From: Xylanimonas oleitrophica
Lineage (GTDB): Bacteria; Actinomycetota; Actinomycetes; Actinomycetales; Cellulomonadaceae
Assembly (NCBI RefSeq): GCF_003244315.1
Contig: NZ_QKWH01000003.1
Span: 1-64,000, forward strand
DNA: 64,000 nucleotides
Direction of reading: 5' to 3'
Both the position numbers and the translations under genes were made by a program. This document shows positions 52,876 to 61,919 of the stretch, piece by piece; within the stretch, counting starts at the first letter, position 1, and each line of letters opens with the position of its first letter. Below the pieces are notes generated by a model. That model saw nothing but the letters and a program-made list of their open reading frames with translations, was not told where the DNA came from and made no database searches.

Positions 52876-53670
52876 GTGCCCCTGTACCGAGACGACGCGA
52901 TCGTGCTGCGCACCCAGAAGCTGGGTGAGGCCGACCGCATCGTCACCCTCCTGACGCGCGAGCAGGGCAAGGTCCGTGCCGTCGCCAAGGGGGTGCGGCG
53001 CACCTCCTCCCGGTTCGGGGCCAGGCTCGAGCCGTTCATGGTGGTGGACGTGCAGCTTCACACCGGCCGCTCCCTCGACACGGTCACCCAGGTGGAGACG
53101 GTGGGCCCCTACGCCCGCCCCATCTGCGAGGACTACGGCCTCTACACCGCCGGGGCCGCCATGCTGGAGGCCGCCGACCGCCTGGTGGAGGCGGAGCGGG
53201 AGCCCGCCGTGCAGCAGTACTGGCTGCTGGCGGGGGCGCTGCGCGCGCTGGCCCAGCGGGCCCACGCCCCGGCGCTCGTGCTGGACTCCTACCTGCTGCG
53301 GGCCTTCGCCGTCGCCGGCTGGGCGCCGTCGTTCACCGACTGCGCGCGCTGCGGCGAGCCCGGCCCCCACCACTCGTTCAGCGTCGCCACCGGCGGGGCC
53401 GTCTGCTCCCGCTGCCGGCCCCCGGGCTCCCCGGCCCCGGCTCCCGAGACCTTCACCCTCCTGGCGGCGCTGCTGACGGGCGACTGGGACGCCGCCGACT
53501 CCTCGGACGAGCGGCACCGCAAGGAGGCGTCCGGGCTCGTCGCCGCCTACACGCAGTACCACCTCGAACGCACGCTGCGCTCGCTGCGGCACGTCGACCG
53601 CACCCCGGTCGCGACCGTGGCACCGCCGCCGGCACCCACGACGCCGGCACCGACCCGGAGAGAGGCCTGA
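52876..53670 (+). CDS. recO: DNA repair protein RecO
   Basis: A 264-residue RecO: N-terminal OB fold ([40 protein letters not shown]), helical middle part and a C-terminal zinc finger with CARC and CSRC (about 156 and 178). RecO loads RecA with RecR in gap and break repair. GTG 52876 follows GAGAAT (52864-52869) by six bases. The stop overlaps the uppS start (TGATG). Confidence 0.95.
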   Translation: MPLYRDDAIVLRTQKLGEADRIVTLLTREQGKVRAVAKGVRRTSSRFGARLEPFMVVDVQLHTGRSLDTVTQVETVGPYARPICEDYGLYTAGAAMLEAADRLVEAEREPAVQQYWLLAGALRALAQRAHAPALVLDSYLLRAFAVAGWAPSFTDCARCGEPGPHHSFSVATGGAVCSRCRPPGSPAPAPETFTLLAALLTGDWDAADSSDERHRKEASGLVAAYTQYHLERTLRSLRHVDRTPVATVAPPPAPTTPAPTRREA

Positions 53671-54500
53671 TGCCCCGCACCTACGCCGAGCCCTACCCGC
53701 ACCCGTCGGGCGCCACCCCGCCGTCGATCCCGCCGGAGCTGGTGCCCAACCACGTGGCCGTGGTCATGGACGGCAACGGGCGGTGGGCCAACCAGCGGGG
53801 CCTGTCCCGCATCGAGGGGCACAAGCAGGGGGAGCGGTCGCTGCTCGACGTCGTGGCCGGTGCGGTGCAGATCGGCGTCAAGCACGTCAGCGCCTACGCG
53901 TTCAGCACCGAGAACTGGAAGCGCTCGCCCGAGGAGGTCCGGTTCCTGCTGGGCTTCAACCGTGACGTGATCCGCTCCCGCCGGGACGAGATGGGCTCGT
54001 GGGGCGTGCGGATCCGGTGGGCGGGGCGCCAGCCGCGCCTGTGGGGCTCGGTGATCAAGGAGCTGCAGGTCGCCGAGGAGATGACCAAGGACAACGACCG
54101 CTGCACGCTGACCATGTGCGTCAACTACGGTGGCCGGGCCGAGATCGCCGACGCCGCGGCGGCCATCGCGCGCGACGCCGCCGCCGGGAAGATCAACCCT
54201 GCCCGCGTGACCGAGAAGACGATCCAGCGCTACCTCGACGAGCCCGACCTGCCCGACGTCGACCTGTTCCTGCGCTCCTCCGGCGAGCAGCGCATCTCCA
54301 ACTTCATGATCTGGCAGGCCGCCTACGCCGAGATGATGTTCATCCCGGAGCTGTGGCCCGACGTCGACCGCCGGCACCTGTGGCGCGCCTGCGAGGAGTT
54401 CGCGCGCCGCGACCGCCGCTACGGCGGTGCGGTGGACCTGCCCGGAGCAGACGGCGCGACCTCGGCGGACGGTACCGGCCCGGCGGCGGGCGAGGCGTGA
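53670..54500 (+). CDS. uppS: Isoprenyl diphosphate synthase (UppS family)
   Basis: A 276-residue cis-prenyltransferase: [14 protein letters not shown] (catalytic Asp34), [40 protein letters not shown] and the C-terminal WPDVDRRHL. It makes the undecaprenyl (or decaprenyl-type) diphosphate carrier for cell-wall synthesis; chain length is not evident. ATG 53670 overlaps the recO stop. The coupled recO-uppS pair is conserved in actinobacteria. Confidence 0.95.
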   Translation: MPRTYAEPYPHPSGATPPSIPPELVPNHVAVVMDGNGRWANQRGLSRIEGHKQGERSLLDVVAGAVQIGVKHVSAYAFSTENWKRSPEEVRFLLGFNRDVIRSRRDEMGSWGVRIRWAGRQPRLWGSVIKELQVAEEMTKDNDRCTLTMCVNYGGRAEIADAAAAIARDAAAGKINPARVTEKTIQRYLDEPDLPDVDLFLRSSGEQRISNFMIWQAAYAEMMFIPELWPDVDRRHLWRACEEFARRDRRYGGAVDLPGADGATSADGTGPAAGEA

Positions 54501-55960
54501 GCGGAGTCTTCGCCGAGCCGCCCCGCGAGCACTCCGGGGCGCGCGCCTCGACCGGCACGCTGCCGGCCCCGCCGCGCGAGCGGCCGGTGCCGGGCGGGCT
54601 GCCGCGCGTGACGAGCCCGGCCCTCGCCGCGCTCGTGGCGGACCCGTCGCGCGAGCACCGTGACGCCCTCATGCGGAGGGTGGCTCAGGACGGCACGCCC
54701 CTGGTCGACCCTGTGCCGGTCCTCGGCGCAACGGGTGTCGCGGGCGGGGCAGGTGACGGCGTGGCAGGCCGTGACGAGGATCGCGTCTACACGTTCCTGC
54801 ACGTGGGCGGCCCCGCCACCCGCCGGGTGCTGCTCGACGTCGAAGGGCTGGTCGGCCCCGGCACGCACCGGCAGGCCGTGCTCGAGCAGGTGCCTGGCAC
54901 CTCGCTGTGGGCGGTCGCGCTGCGCATGCCCGCTGCCTGGCGAGCGACGTACGCGATCGCGGTCGACGACGGCGGGCTGGCCCTGGCGTCGCAGGACTCG
55001 GCTGACGCCGCGCGCCTCGTCGGGCTGGAGGAGCGGCGGGCGCTCGCCAGGGCTGCCAGCGACCCGACGACGCACGCGGACCTCGACGCGTGGTTCGACC
55101 TGCTGCGCCGTGCGGAGCCGGACCCTCTGGCACGCGAGACCGCGCTGCTGGGGGAGGAGTCCGTCGTCGTCGGGCCGCGGGCGCCCCGGCTGCCCGGACC
55201 CCTGGCTGCCCTGGCCGCCGGCCCCGTGGACGGCGAGGTGTCGCTCGCCCCGCGCGGCTGGTTCCGGGCGGCTCCCGTGCCGGACGGCGCCGGGTGGAAG
55301 GCGTGGTGGCACGTGCCGCCTGTCGACCCGGGCCCCGACGGCTGGGACGTGGTGGTGCTGCTCGACGGCGGTCGCTGGCGCTCGCGCGGCCAGGGGTTGC
55401 TGGACGCGATGACCGCCGCGGGGGTGCTGCGCCCCACCGTGACTCTCCTCGTGCAGCACGACGACGCCGCTCGGCGGACGGCCGACCTCGCGTGCTCGCC
55501 GGCGTTCGTCGCCGCGCTGGTCTCGCTCCTGGAGGGCGCGGGCGACGTGGTGCGCGGACCGGTGGCGCGCGACCCGCAGCGCACCACGATCGCCGGGCGG
55601 GGCCTGGGCGGGCTCGCGGCCCTGTACGCGCAGTGCGTGGCGCCGCGGTGGTTCGGAGCGTCCGTCTGCCAGTCCGGTGAGTGGGGGTGGCCGTCGCCGT
55701 CGGGCCGCGGCTCCGGCGACGACCTGGAGTGGCTGACCGGTGCGGTCTCCCGCGCGGCTGCCGAACCCGACTGGGGCCTGGGCCGGGTGCACCTCGAGGT
55801 GGGCACGCAGGAGCGTGCGCTGCTGCCCCCGACCCGACGGCTGCGCGACGCCCTCGCGGGACGTTGCGAGTCGTTGGCCTACCGCGAGGTGGAGGGCGGC
55901 CACGACGCCGCCTGGTGGGACGTCACGCTGCCGCAGGCGCTGGCGGCGACCGCACCCTGA
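54497..55960 (+). CDS. Fes-like enterochelin esterase homologue lacking the nucleophile serine
   Basis: A 487-residue protein with the Fes order: an N-terminal domain and a C-terminal alpha/beta-hydrolase domain that in Fes cleaves ferric siderophores. The nucleophile elbow is AGRGLGG (residues 366-372) where Fes proteins have GQSFGG/GHSMGG, so Gly369 replaces the catalytic serine. The catalytic histidine region [11 protein letters not shown] (His469) and CQSGEWGWP are conserved. The activity as an esterase is therefore doubtful. GTG 54497 overlaps the uppS stop. The ferric-siderophore transporter genes 57-61 kb away on the other strand suggest a link to iron. Confidence 0.75.
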   Translation: MSGVFAEPPREHSGARASTGTLPAPPRERPVPGGLPRVTSPALAALVADPSREHRDALMRRVAQDGTPLVDPVPVLGATGVAGGAGDGVAGRDEDRVYTFLHVGGPATRRVLLDVEGLVGPGTHRQAVLEQVPGTSLWAVALRMPAAWRATYAIAVDDGGLALASQDSADAARLVGLEERRALARAASDPTTHADLDAWFDLLRRAEPDPLARETALLGEESVVVGPRAPRLPGPLAALAAGPVDGEVSLAPRGWFRAAPVPDGAGWKAWWHVPPVDPGPDGWDVVVLLDGGRWRSRGQGLLDAMTAAGVLRPTVTLLVQHDDAARRTADLACSPAFVAALVSLLEGAGDVVRGPVARDPQRTTIAGRGLGGLAALYAQCVAPRWFGASVCQSGEWGWPSPSGRGSGDDLEWLTGAVSRAAAEPDWGLGRVHLEVGTQERALLPPTRRLRDALAGRCESLAYREVEGGHDAAWWDVTLPQALAATAP

Positions 55961-55997
55961 GTGCGGCCACGGGTCGGGCACCGAGGGGCGAGGCCGT

Positions 55998-56669
55998 TCA
56001 GCTCCAGGCGGCGACCTGGACGCGCCCCACCCGGCCCTGGGCGTCTCGGACGCGCGGGTACACCGGGTGGTCGGTGCTGACGACCTGCAGCCGGGCGCCG
56101 CGCGGCACCTTGTAGCTGCCCGAGGTGATGCCGTGGAAGGTGTGCCCCGCCTGCTTGACGGCGACGGCCTTCTGGTTGGCGGCGCACGTGCCGGCGGCGA
56201 TCTTCTTGGCCCGTGCGAGGTCGTCCTTGGTGTACCCGTAGGCGCCGACGTTGCGTTCGGGGAGAGGCACGCCGAGCACACCGTGGGTGTAGGCGTCGGT
56301 GACCTGCTCGAACCGGTTGCCCACGATGGGGGGACGCATGGTGCCGCAGGTGCGCACCACGTGATAGTGCGCGGCCTCGTGCGCGACGACGTACCGGATG
56401 TACCGGTTGGGGTGCTTCTGGATGGCCGCGTTGAGCGAGATGCGGTTGGTGTACCCGGAGAAGCAGCCGGCCTGACGGCCGTTGCCGCAGGGCACCTTGC
56501 CGTCGGCGTGCCAGGTGACGGTCACGCCGAAGGCGCGGGCCTGCTGCTCGGCGTACTTCTTGCCGGCGGCGGCCGTGCTGGCGGAGGCGGGGGCGGCCGC
56601 GCCGAGCAGCGTGGTGGCCGTGAGGGCCATCGCGGTCAGGACGGCGGCGGTGCGACGCAGGAGGCTCAC
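55998..56669 (-). CDS. Secreted HExxH-containing protein
   Basis: A 223-residue exported protein: Sec signal peptide (about 1-31, cut after APASA) and a mature part with VVAHEAAHYHVV (His97, Glu98, His101), a zincin-like HExxH motif, and four to five cysteines (C61, C69 and later ones) that could form disulfides. It ends with VGRVQVAAWS. It might be a metallopeptidase, but no third ligand is certain and no family is recognised. It converges with the Fes-like gene, with 37 bases between the stop codons. Confidence 0.65.
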   Translation of the reverse strand: MSLLRRTAAVLTAMALTATTLLGAAAPASASTAAAGKKYAEQQARAFGVTVTWHADGKVPCGNGRQAGCFSGYTNRISLNAAIQKHPNRYIRYVVAHEAAHYHVVRTCGTMRPPIVGNRFEQVTDAYTHGVLGVPLPERNVGAYGYTKDDLARAKKIAAGTCAANQKAVAVKQAGHTFHGITSGSYKVPRGARLQVVSTDHPVYPRVRDAQGRVGRVQVAAWS

Positions 56670-56813
56670 ACCGGTCCGGTCGGCCTCGGCGGGGCGGTCG
56701 TGAGCCTGGGCGTCGGGTTCTCACCCCGTGCGGGTGCGGTTCTCACCCGGCCTGGTCCCCGGGTCATGTCCGGGCGTCACGGTCCTCGCCGCGTGGCGTG
56801 CGGTGGTGACGCA

Positions 56814-56856
56814 GCAGGGCCCGTGCTCCCGGTGGTCGGGGGAGCACGGACCCTGC
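56814..56856. terminator. Terminator after the fecB-like gene
   Basis: Arms of 17 bases (GCAGGGCCCGTGCTCCC and its complement with one C-A mismatch) with a 9-base loop. It lies 26 bases downstream of the minus-strand binding-protein gene. Confidence 0.8.
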
Positions 56857-56881
56857 TACGGCGACATCTGCTGCCGGGGTG

Positions 56882-57928
56882 TCAGGAGACGGTCTCGGAG
56901 ATCCGCTCGATCAGGGTGGGCAGGCCGCCCTCCCAGGTGAACGTGAGCGCGGTGGGCGGCGACACCGACGAGACGGTGACGGGGTCGTAGACCTGCACGA
57001 CCTTGCCCTCCTTGACCGCGGGGATCATCTGCAGCTCCGGTGCGGTCAGCACGGCGTCGGCGTCCTCCTTGGTGCTGGAGTAGCTGACGACGAAGTCGGT
57101 CTGGAGCTTGTCGAGCTGCTCGTCGGGCAGGTCGTAGTAGAACCCGCCGTCGGAGGTGTCGAGGTCGGAGACGGCCGGGGCGATCCGCAGCCCGAGCTCC
57201 TCGAGGATGTTCACGCGCGGGTCGGCGGGCGTGTACACGGACACCGAGCCGTCGCCGTCCCAGATGCCGGCGAACGTCTTGCCCTCGAACTCGGGGTGGG
57301 CGTCGGCCTGCTCGCTGAGGAAGGTGCGGATGCCGTCGAGCACCTCGTCACCGGCCTGGGTGCGGCCGAGGGCCTGGGCGACGATCTCGATCTCCTGGTC
57401 CCACTCGGTGGCCCACGGGGCCTCGGGGTAGGCGACCACCGGGGCGATGTCGCTCAGCAGGTCGTACTGCTCCTGGCTGAGGCCGGAGTAGGGGGCGAGG
57501 ATGAGGTCGGGCCGGGCGGCGACGAACTCCTCGTAGGGCACCTGCGAGCCGGAGCCGTCGTCGGTCAGCAGCGTGGGGTGCTCGACGCCCGCCTCGTCGT
57601 AGGCCTCCTCGACCCACGGCAGGAGGGCACCCTCGCCCACGGTGTAGCGCTGCTCGGCCACGGCGACCGGGTAGACGCCCACGGCGATGGCGGCCTCGGT
57701 GGACCCCCAGCCCCAGGTGGCCACGCGCTGCGGCTCGGACTCGATCGTGACGTCGCCGAGGGCGGACTCGACGGTCACGGGGAAGGAGTCGGTGGCACCG
57801 CTGGTGCTGGTCGCCGCCGCGGAGGGGGCGCCGTCGGCGGTGGAGGTGGACGACGAGCAGCCGGCGAGGGCCAGGGCAGCCGTCGCGACCAGGCCGGCCG
57901 CGACGGTGAGGGAACGGCGAAGACGCAC
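56882..57928 (-). CDS. Siderophore-iron ABC transporter substrate-binding lipoprotein
   Basis: A 348-residue lipoprotein (lipobox LAGC, Cys24) of the FecB/FhuD class III binding-protein family: QRVATWGWGSTEAAIAVGVYP, EEFVAARPDLILAPYSGLSQ and a long inter-lobe helix. It binds a ferric siderophore outside the membrane for the FecCD permease. GAGGAG lies five bases before GTG 57928 (read leftwards). It has its own iron box at 57975-57993, so it can be transcribed apart from the permease operon that lies upstream on the same strand. Confidence 0.9.
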   Translation of the reverse strand: MRLRRSLTVAAGLVATAALALAGCSSSTSTADGAPSAAATSTSGATDSFPVTVESALGDVTIESEPQRVATWGWGSTEAAIAVGVYPVAVAEQRYTVGEGALLPWVEEAYDEAGVEHPTLLTDDGSGSQVPYEEFVAARPDLILAPYSGLSQEQYDLLSDIAPVVAYPEAPWATEWDQEIEIVAQALGRTQAGDEVLDGIRTFLSEQADAHPEFEGKTFAGIWDGDGSVSVYTPADPRVNILEELGLRIAPAVSDLDTSDGGFYYDLPDEQLDKLQTDFVVSYSSTKEDADAVLTAPELQMIPAVKEGKVVQVYDPVTVSSVSPPTALTFTWEGGLPTLIERISETVS

Positions 57929-57974
57929 GTGCACTCCTCGGTGAGCTCGCGGCACCGCCGCGAGACGTGAACAG

Positions 57975-57993
57975 TGAGGTAAGGCTAACCTGC
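57975..57993. promoter_or_regulatory. DtxR/IdeR iron box upstream of the fecB-like gene
   Basis: TGAGGTAAGGCTAACCTGC matches the consensus TWAGGTWAGSCTWACCTWA at 16 of 19 positions by my reading. It is 47 bases upstream of the binding-protein start codon, where it would overlap the promoter. Confidence 0.85.
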
Positions 57994-58033
57994 TGCTCGC
58001 GAATTCCGAAACGGCCGTGTCACGTAATGCAGG

Positions 58034-58846
58034 TCACATCTCGCGGCGTGATCGACCCACCGGCACCACCATCGGGGAGCCGGCCACCGGGTCGGGCACC
58101 ACCTTGGCCTCGAGCCCGAACGCGTCGAGCACGGACGACTCCGTGAGCACCTGCGCCGGGGCGCCCTGCGCCACCACGCGCCCCGCACGCATGACCACCA
58201 GGTGGTCGGCGTAGCGAGCCGCCAGGTTGAGCTCGTGCAGCACCATCACCACCGTGGTGCCGCGCTCGGCGTTGAGGTCGGAGAGCAGGTCGAGGAGCTC
58301 CACCTGGTGGGCGACGTCGAGGTACGTGGTCGGCTCGTCCAGCAGCACGACGTCGGTCTCCTGGGCCAGCACCATCGCGATCCAGACACGCTGGCGCTGC
58401 CCCCCGGAGAGCTCGGCGACGGGGCGGTCCGCCAGCTCCGCCACGCCGGTGGCCTCCATCGCGCGCGCCACGACGGCGTCGTCGTCGCTCGAGTGCCGCC
58501 CGAACCACCCCTGGTGGGGGTAGCGCCCGCGGCCCACCAGCTCGGCGACGCGGACGCCGTCGGGCGCGATCGAGGACTGCGGCAGCACCCCCACGACCTG
58601 TGCCAGCTCCTTGCGGGACAGGCTCGCCACGTCGCGCTCGCCGAGCAGCACGGTGCCGCCGTCCAGCGGGTGCAGGCGTGCCAGGCCGCGCAGCAGCGTC
58701 GACTTGCCGCAGGCGTTGGGGCCCACGATGGCGGTGACCTTGCCGGCCGGCAGGTCGAGGTCCAGGCCCTCGATGACCCGCAGGCCGTCGTAGCCGATGT
58801 GCACGCCCTGGGCGCGCAGGGCCCAGGGCGTCGCTCCGTCCGTCAC
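58034..58846 (-). CDS. Siderophore-iron ABC transporter ATP-binding protein
   Basis: A 270-residue FepC/FecE-type ATPase: Walker A GPNACGKST, signature ELSGGQRQRVWIAMVL, Walker B DVVLLDEPTTYLD and the switch histidine in MVLHELN. It powers import of ferric siderophores with the two FecCD permeases encoded upstream. GTG 58846 overlaps the permease stop by four bases. Confidence 0.95.
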   Translation of the reverse strand: MTDGATPWALRAQGVHIGYDGLRVIEGLDLDLPAGKVTAIVGPNACGKSTLLRGLARLHPLDGGTVLLGERDVASLSRKELAQVVGVLPQSSIAPDGVRVAELVGRGRYPHQGWFGRHSSDDDAVVARAMEATGVAELADRPVAELSGGQRQRVWIAMVLAQETDVVLLDEPTTYLDVAHQVELLDLLSDLNAERGTTVVMVLHELNLAARYADHLVVMRAGRVVAQGAPAQVLTESSVLDAFGLEAKVVPDPVAGSPMVVPVGRSRREM

Positions 58847-59901
58847 GCGCGGACCTTCCTTCCGAGGTTCGAGCGGCCGCTGAGCAGCCACAGCAGGTAG
58901 GGGGCGCCCACGAGCCCCGTGACCACGCCGGCGGGGGCGGTCAGCGGTGCCAGGGCGTGCTGCCCGACGACGTCGGCCGTGAGCACCAGCAGGGCCCCGA
59001 CGGCGGCGGACGCGAGCAGGTCGGCCCCGCCGTCGTCGACCAGCCGCCGCGCGATCGCGGGGGAGACCAGCGCGACGAACGCGATGGGGCCCGCGGCCGA
59101 GGTCGCGGTGGCGACGAGGGCCACGGCGAGCAGCAGCGTGGTGACGCGGGCGACGTGCACGCGCACACCGAGGGCGGTGGCGTTGTCGTCGCCCAGGGCG
59201 AGGGGCCCCTGGGTCCGTGAGACCAGCGCGACGCACGCGCCGAGGCCGAGCACCCCGACGGCGAGGAGGGTCAGCGTGGTGCCGCGGACGTCCGCGACGG
59301 AGCCGATCGTCCACAGCAGGGCCGTCTGCGCCTGCCGCACCTCGGTACGGGTCAGCAGCCAGCTCAGCAGCGAACCGCACACGTAGGAGATGCCGACGCC
59401 CACCAGCACGAACCGGATCGAGTGCAGCCCCCGGCGCCAGGCGAGCAGCCAGATCGCCAGTGCGGCGGCCAACGCACCGCCGAACGCCCAGCCGGCCACG
59501 GCGGCGCCCTGCAGCCCCAGCCCCAGCAGCGCCCACACGGCACCGAGGCTGGCACCGGTCGAGACGCCCAGGATGTCGGGGCTGGCAAGCGGGTTGCGCA
59601 GGGTGGACTGGAACAGGGCCCCGGCCAGGGCGAAGGCGGCACCGGCCAGCAGTGCCGCGAGCACCCGCGGCAGGCGCAGGCGGTGGACGACGAAGACGTC
59701 GCCCGGGTCCCCGGCTCCCACGAGAGCGGCCAGCACCCGGCCGGGCGTCAGCCCCGCCGCGCCGAGCAGGAGCGCGACGACGACGAGCGCCAGGGTCAGG
59801 GCGAGGGTCACCGTCAGCACCAGGGCATAGCGGCGGCGGCGGGCGGTGCGCACCGCCGCGACGAGGTGGACCACCGCGGCGGTGGTCGTGGTCTGGGCCA
59901 T
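58843..59901 (-). CDS. Siderophore-iron ABC transporter permease (FecCD family)
   Basis: A 352-residue FecCD permease with about nine to ten helices: RLPRVLAALLAGAAFALAGA, FQSTLRNPLASPDILGVSTG and the C-terminal SAAGPIAFVALVSPAIARRL. It forms half of the transmembrane channel with the preceding permease. ATG 59901 starts one base after the fecC-like stop codon region, and its end overlaps the ATPase gene. Confidence 0.94.
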   Translation of the reverse strand: MAQTTTTAAVVHLVAAVRTARRRRYALVLTVTLALTLALVVVALLLGAAGLTPGRVLAALVGAGDPGDVFVVHRLRLPRVLAALLAGAAFALAGALFQSTLRNPLASPDILGVSTGASLGAVWALLGLGLQGAAVAGWAFGGALAAALAIWLLAWRRGLHSIRFVLVGVGISYVCGSLLSWLLTRTEVRQAQTALLWTIGSVADVRGTTLTLLAVGVLGLGACVALVSRTQGPLALGDDNATALGVRVHVARVTTLLLAVALVATATSAAGPIAFVALVSPAIARRLVDDGGADLLASAAVGALLVLTADVVGQHALAPLTAPAGVVTGLVGAPYLLWLLSGRSNLGRKVRA

Positions 59902-59902
59902 G

Positions 59903-60952
59903 TCAGACCCCCGCCACGGAACGGCCGCGAGCGACGGCGATCAGCACGGGGGCACCGATGAACGCGGCCACGACGCCGGCCTCGATCTCCGAGCCCGGTA
60001 CGACGAGCCGCCCCACGACGTCCGCCCCCAGCAGCACCACGGGCCCGAGCAGCGCGGCGAGCGGCGTGATCCAGCGGTAGTCGGTCCCCACGAGCCGGCG
60101 GGCGGCGTGCGGCACCACGAGGCCCACGAGGGCGATGGGGCCCGCGAACGCTGTCGCCGTGCCGGCGAGGAGCACGATCGTGGCGGCGGCCATGGCGCGC
60201 GTGAGGCCCACGTTCTGGCCGAGCGCCCTGGCGACGTCGTCGCCCATCGCGAGCAGCGTGAGGCGGGGAGCCAGCACGGCGGCGAGCAGCACGCCGACCA
60301 CGAGGAACGGCCACAGGGCCTCGGCCGTCTCCAGCCCGCGGCCGGTCAGGGAACCCACCGCCCAGAACCGGTACTGGTTGAACGCGTTGACGTCACGCAG
60401 CAGCACCAGGGCGATCACCGGGGTCACGAACGCCGTGAGGGCCGCACCGACGAGCGCCAGCCGCACGGGCTGGGCGCGCCCGATCGAGAAGACGACGAGC
60501 GCGGCCAGCGCGGCACCGAGGAACGCGAACCACACGAACCCCAGGGGGGTGGTCACCCCGGCGAACGACACGGCGCTGACCACGGCGAGCGAGGCGCCGG
60601 GCGTGATGCCGAGCAGCCCCGGGTCGGCGATCGGGTTGCGCGTGACGCCCTGGATCACCGTGCCGACGCAGCCGAGCGCCAGCCCGGCCAGCAGGCCCAG
60701 CACGGTGCGGGGCACGCGGAGCTGGGCGACGACGCTCTGGTCGGGGTCACCGAGATCGTGTCCAGGGGCGGACGGCACCAGCGCGGTCCACACCTTGGCC
60801 GGGTCCACGGACCGGACGCCGAGCAGCAGGCTGGCGGCCACCACGGCCGCCAGGAGCAGGAGGGCGCCGGCCAGGACGACGGTGGCGCGGCGCGAGCGGC
60901 GTGCGCGCGTCGGCGGCCGCTCCGCGACGTCGTGCGCCGGCGAGGTAAGCAT
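59903..60952 (-). CDS. Siderophore-iron ABC transporter permease (FecCD family)
   Basis: A 349-residue FecCD permease: RVPRTVLGLLAGLALGCVG, IQGVTRNPIADPGLLGITPG and FAGPIALVGLVVPHAARRLV. It is the first gene of the permease-permease-ATPase operon. An iron box covers its start codon (60941-60959), and CATTCT (60961-60966, minus strand) is a possible -10 eight bases upstream of ATG 60952, consistent with a leaderless start. Confidence 0.94.
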   Translation of the reverse strand: MLTSPAHDVAERPPTRARRSRRATVVLAGALLLLAAVVAASLLLGVRSVDPAKVWTALVPSAPGHDLGDPDQSVVAQLRVPRTVLGLLAGLALGCVGTVIQGVTRNPIADPGLLGITPGASLAVVSAVSFAGVTTPLGFVWFAFLGAALAALVVFSIGRAQPVRLALVGAALTAFVTPVIALVLLRDVNAFNQYRFWAVGSLTGRGLETAEALWPFLVVGVLLAAVLAPRLTLLAMGDDVARALGQNVGLTRAMAAATIVLLAGTATAFAGPIALVGLVVPHAARRLVGTDYRWITPLAALLGPVVLLGADVVGRLVVPGSEIEAGVVAAFIGAPVLIAVARGRSVAGV

Positions 60953-60959
60953 TACCTAA
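60941..60959. promoter_or_regulatory. DtxR/IdeR iron box overlapping the fecC-like start codon
   Basis: On the minus strand TTAGGTAATGCTTACCTCG matches TWAGGTWAGSCTWACCTWA at 16 of 19 positions by my reading. The start codon lies inside the box, so a bound repressor would sit over the transcription start and the first codons. Confidence 0.8.
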
Positions 60960-60982
60960 GAATGGCACAGGCGAGGGTGTGC

Positions 60983-61507
60983 TCAAACACCCCGGCGCGG
61001 ATCGTGCGCCGCACGGGCCTCCGCGCGCCGGGCCGCGCGCCGGGCCAGGAGCCACCAGACGAGCGTCCCCGCTGCCACGAGGAGCACCACGAGGCCGACC
61101 GGGCTGCGCGCGGCCAGCGCCAGCGCGGCGTTGACCGCCACGGTCCCGACCGTCGTCCAGATCGCTGCCCAGGCCAGGCAGCCGGGCACCATGCCCAGCA
61201 GGTAGCGGGCGAACGGCATGCGCAGGTACCCGGCGCCGAGGTTGACCGCCGTCTGCACCCCCACCGTGAAGAACGACAGGGTCACGGCCACCGGGCCCCA
61301 CCGGTGCACCCGGTCGAGGGCTGCCGCAGCCCGCTCCGACGCCAGGACGGTGGCGACCCGGGTGCTCGCGGTGCCGCGGGCGACCCCGCGGCCGGCCCAG
61401 TACGTCGCCTGGGCGCGCACGATGACGACGCCGAGCGCGGCCAGGTAGACGACGGCGAACGGCACGCCCTCGATCGCGAAGACGCCGTGGCCTGCCGCGG
61501 CGCTCAT
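60983..61507 (-). CDS. DedA/VTT-like membrane protein
   Basis: A 174-residue protein with about four helices; the pattern TVGVQTAVNLGAGYLRMPFA (about 92-111) followed by a helix-rich LGMVPGCLAWAAIW resembles the VTT (SNARE-associated/DedA) region of membrane lipid transporters. Some family features are missing, so this is a remote match. ATG 61507 (read leftwards) lies seven bases after the zur stop codon, so it may be co-transcribed with the znu-zur genes. Confidence 0.65.
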   Translation of the reverse strand: MSAAAGHGVFAIEGVPFAVVYLAALGVVIVRAQATYWAGRGVARGTASTRVATVLASERAAAALDRVHRWGPVAVTLSFFTVGVQTAVNLGAGYLRMPFARYLLGMVPGCLAWAAIWTTVGTVAVNAALALAARSPVGLVVLLVAAGTLVWWLLARRAARRAEARAAHDPRRGV

Positions 61508-61514
61508 GCCCGCC

Positions 61515-61919
61515 TCAGGCCTCGCGGCAGTCGCGGCAGGTGCCCCACAGCTCGACAGTGTGCTCGATCTCGCCGAACCCGTGCTCCGCCCCCACCATCG
61601 CGGCCCATGCCTCCACGGTGGGGCCGTCGATCTCGACCGTGCGGCCGCACCGCCGGCACACGAGGTGGTGGTGGTGCTCGCGTCGAGCGCAGCGCCGGTA
61701 GAGGCTCTCGCCGTCCTCCGTGCGCAGCACGTCGACCTCGCCGCCGTCCACCAGCGCCTGCAGCGTCCGGTACACGGTCGCGAGCCCCACGGCGTCGCCC
61801 CGGGTGCGGAGCGTCTCGTGGAGCTGCTGGGCGCTGCGGAACTCGTCGGTGCCCTCGAGGGCGTCGGCGACGGCGGCACGCTGCCGGGTCATGCGCACCG
61901 GTGCGCTGGACGTGCTCAT
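61515..61919 (-). CDS. zur: Fur-family regulator, probably zinc uptake regulator Zur
   Basis: A 134-residue Fur-family protein: MTRQRAAVADALEGTDEFRS, winged helix with LATVYRTLQALVDGGEVDVL, the metal motif REHHHHLVCRRCGRTVEIDG (about 80-99) and a second Cys pair CRDC at the end. Fur proteins use Zn to bind DNA; its location directly behind znuB and the Zur boxes at 19 kb indicate Zur. ATG 61919 overlaps the znuB stop by four bases, so it is translated with the transporter. It probably binds the three boxes at 19 kb. Confidence 0.92.
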   Translation of the reverse strand: MSTSSAPVRMTRQRAAVADALEGTDEFRSAQQLHETLRTRGDAVGLATVYRTLQALVDGGEVDVLRTEDGESLYRRCARREHHHHLVCRRCGRTVEIDGPTVEAWAAMVGAEHGFGEIEHTVELWGTCRDCREA

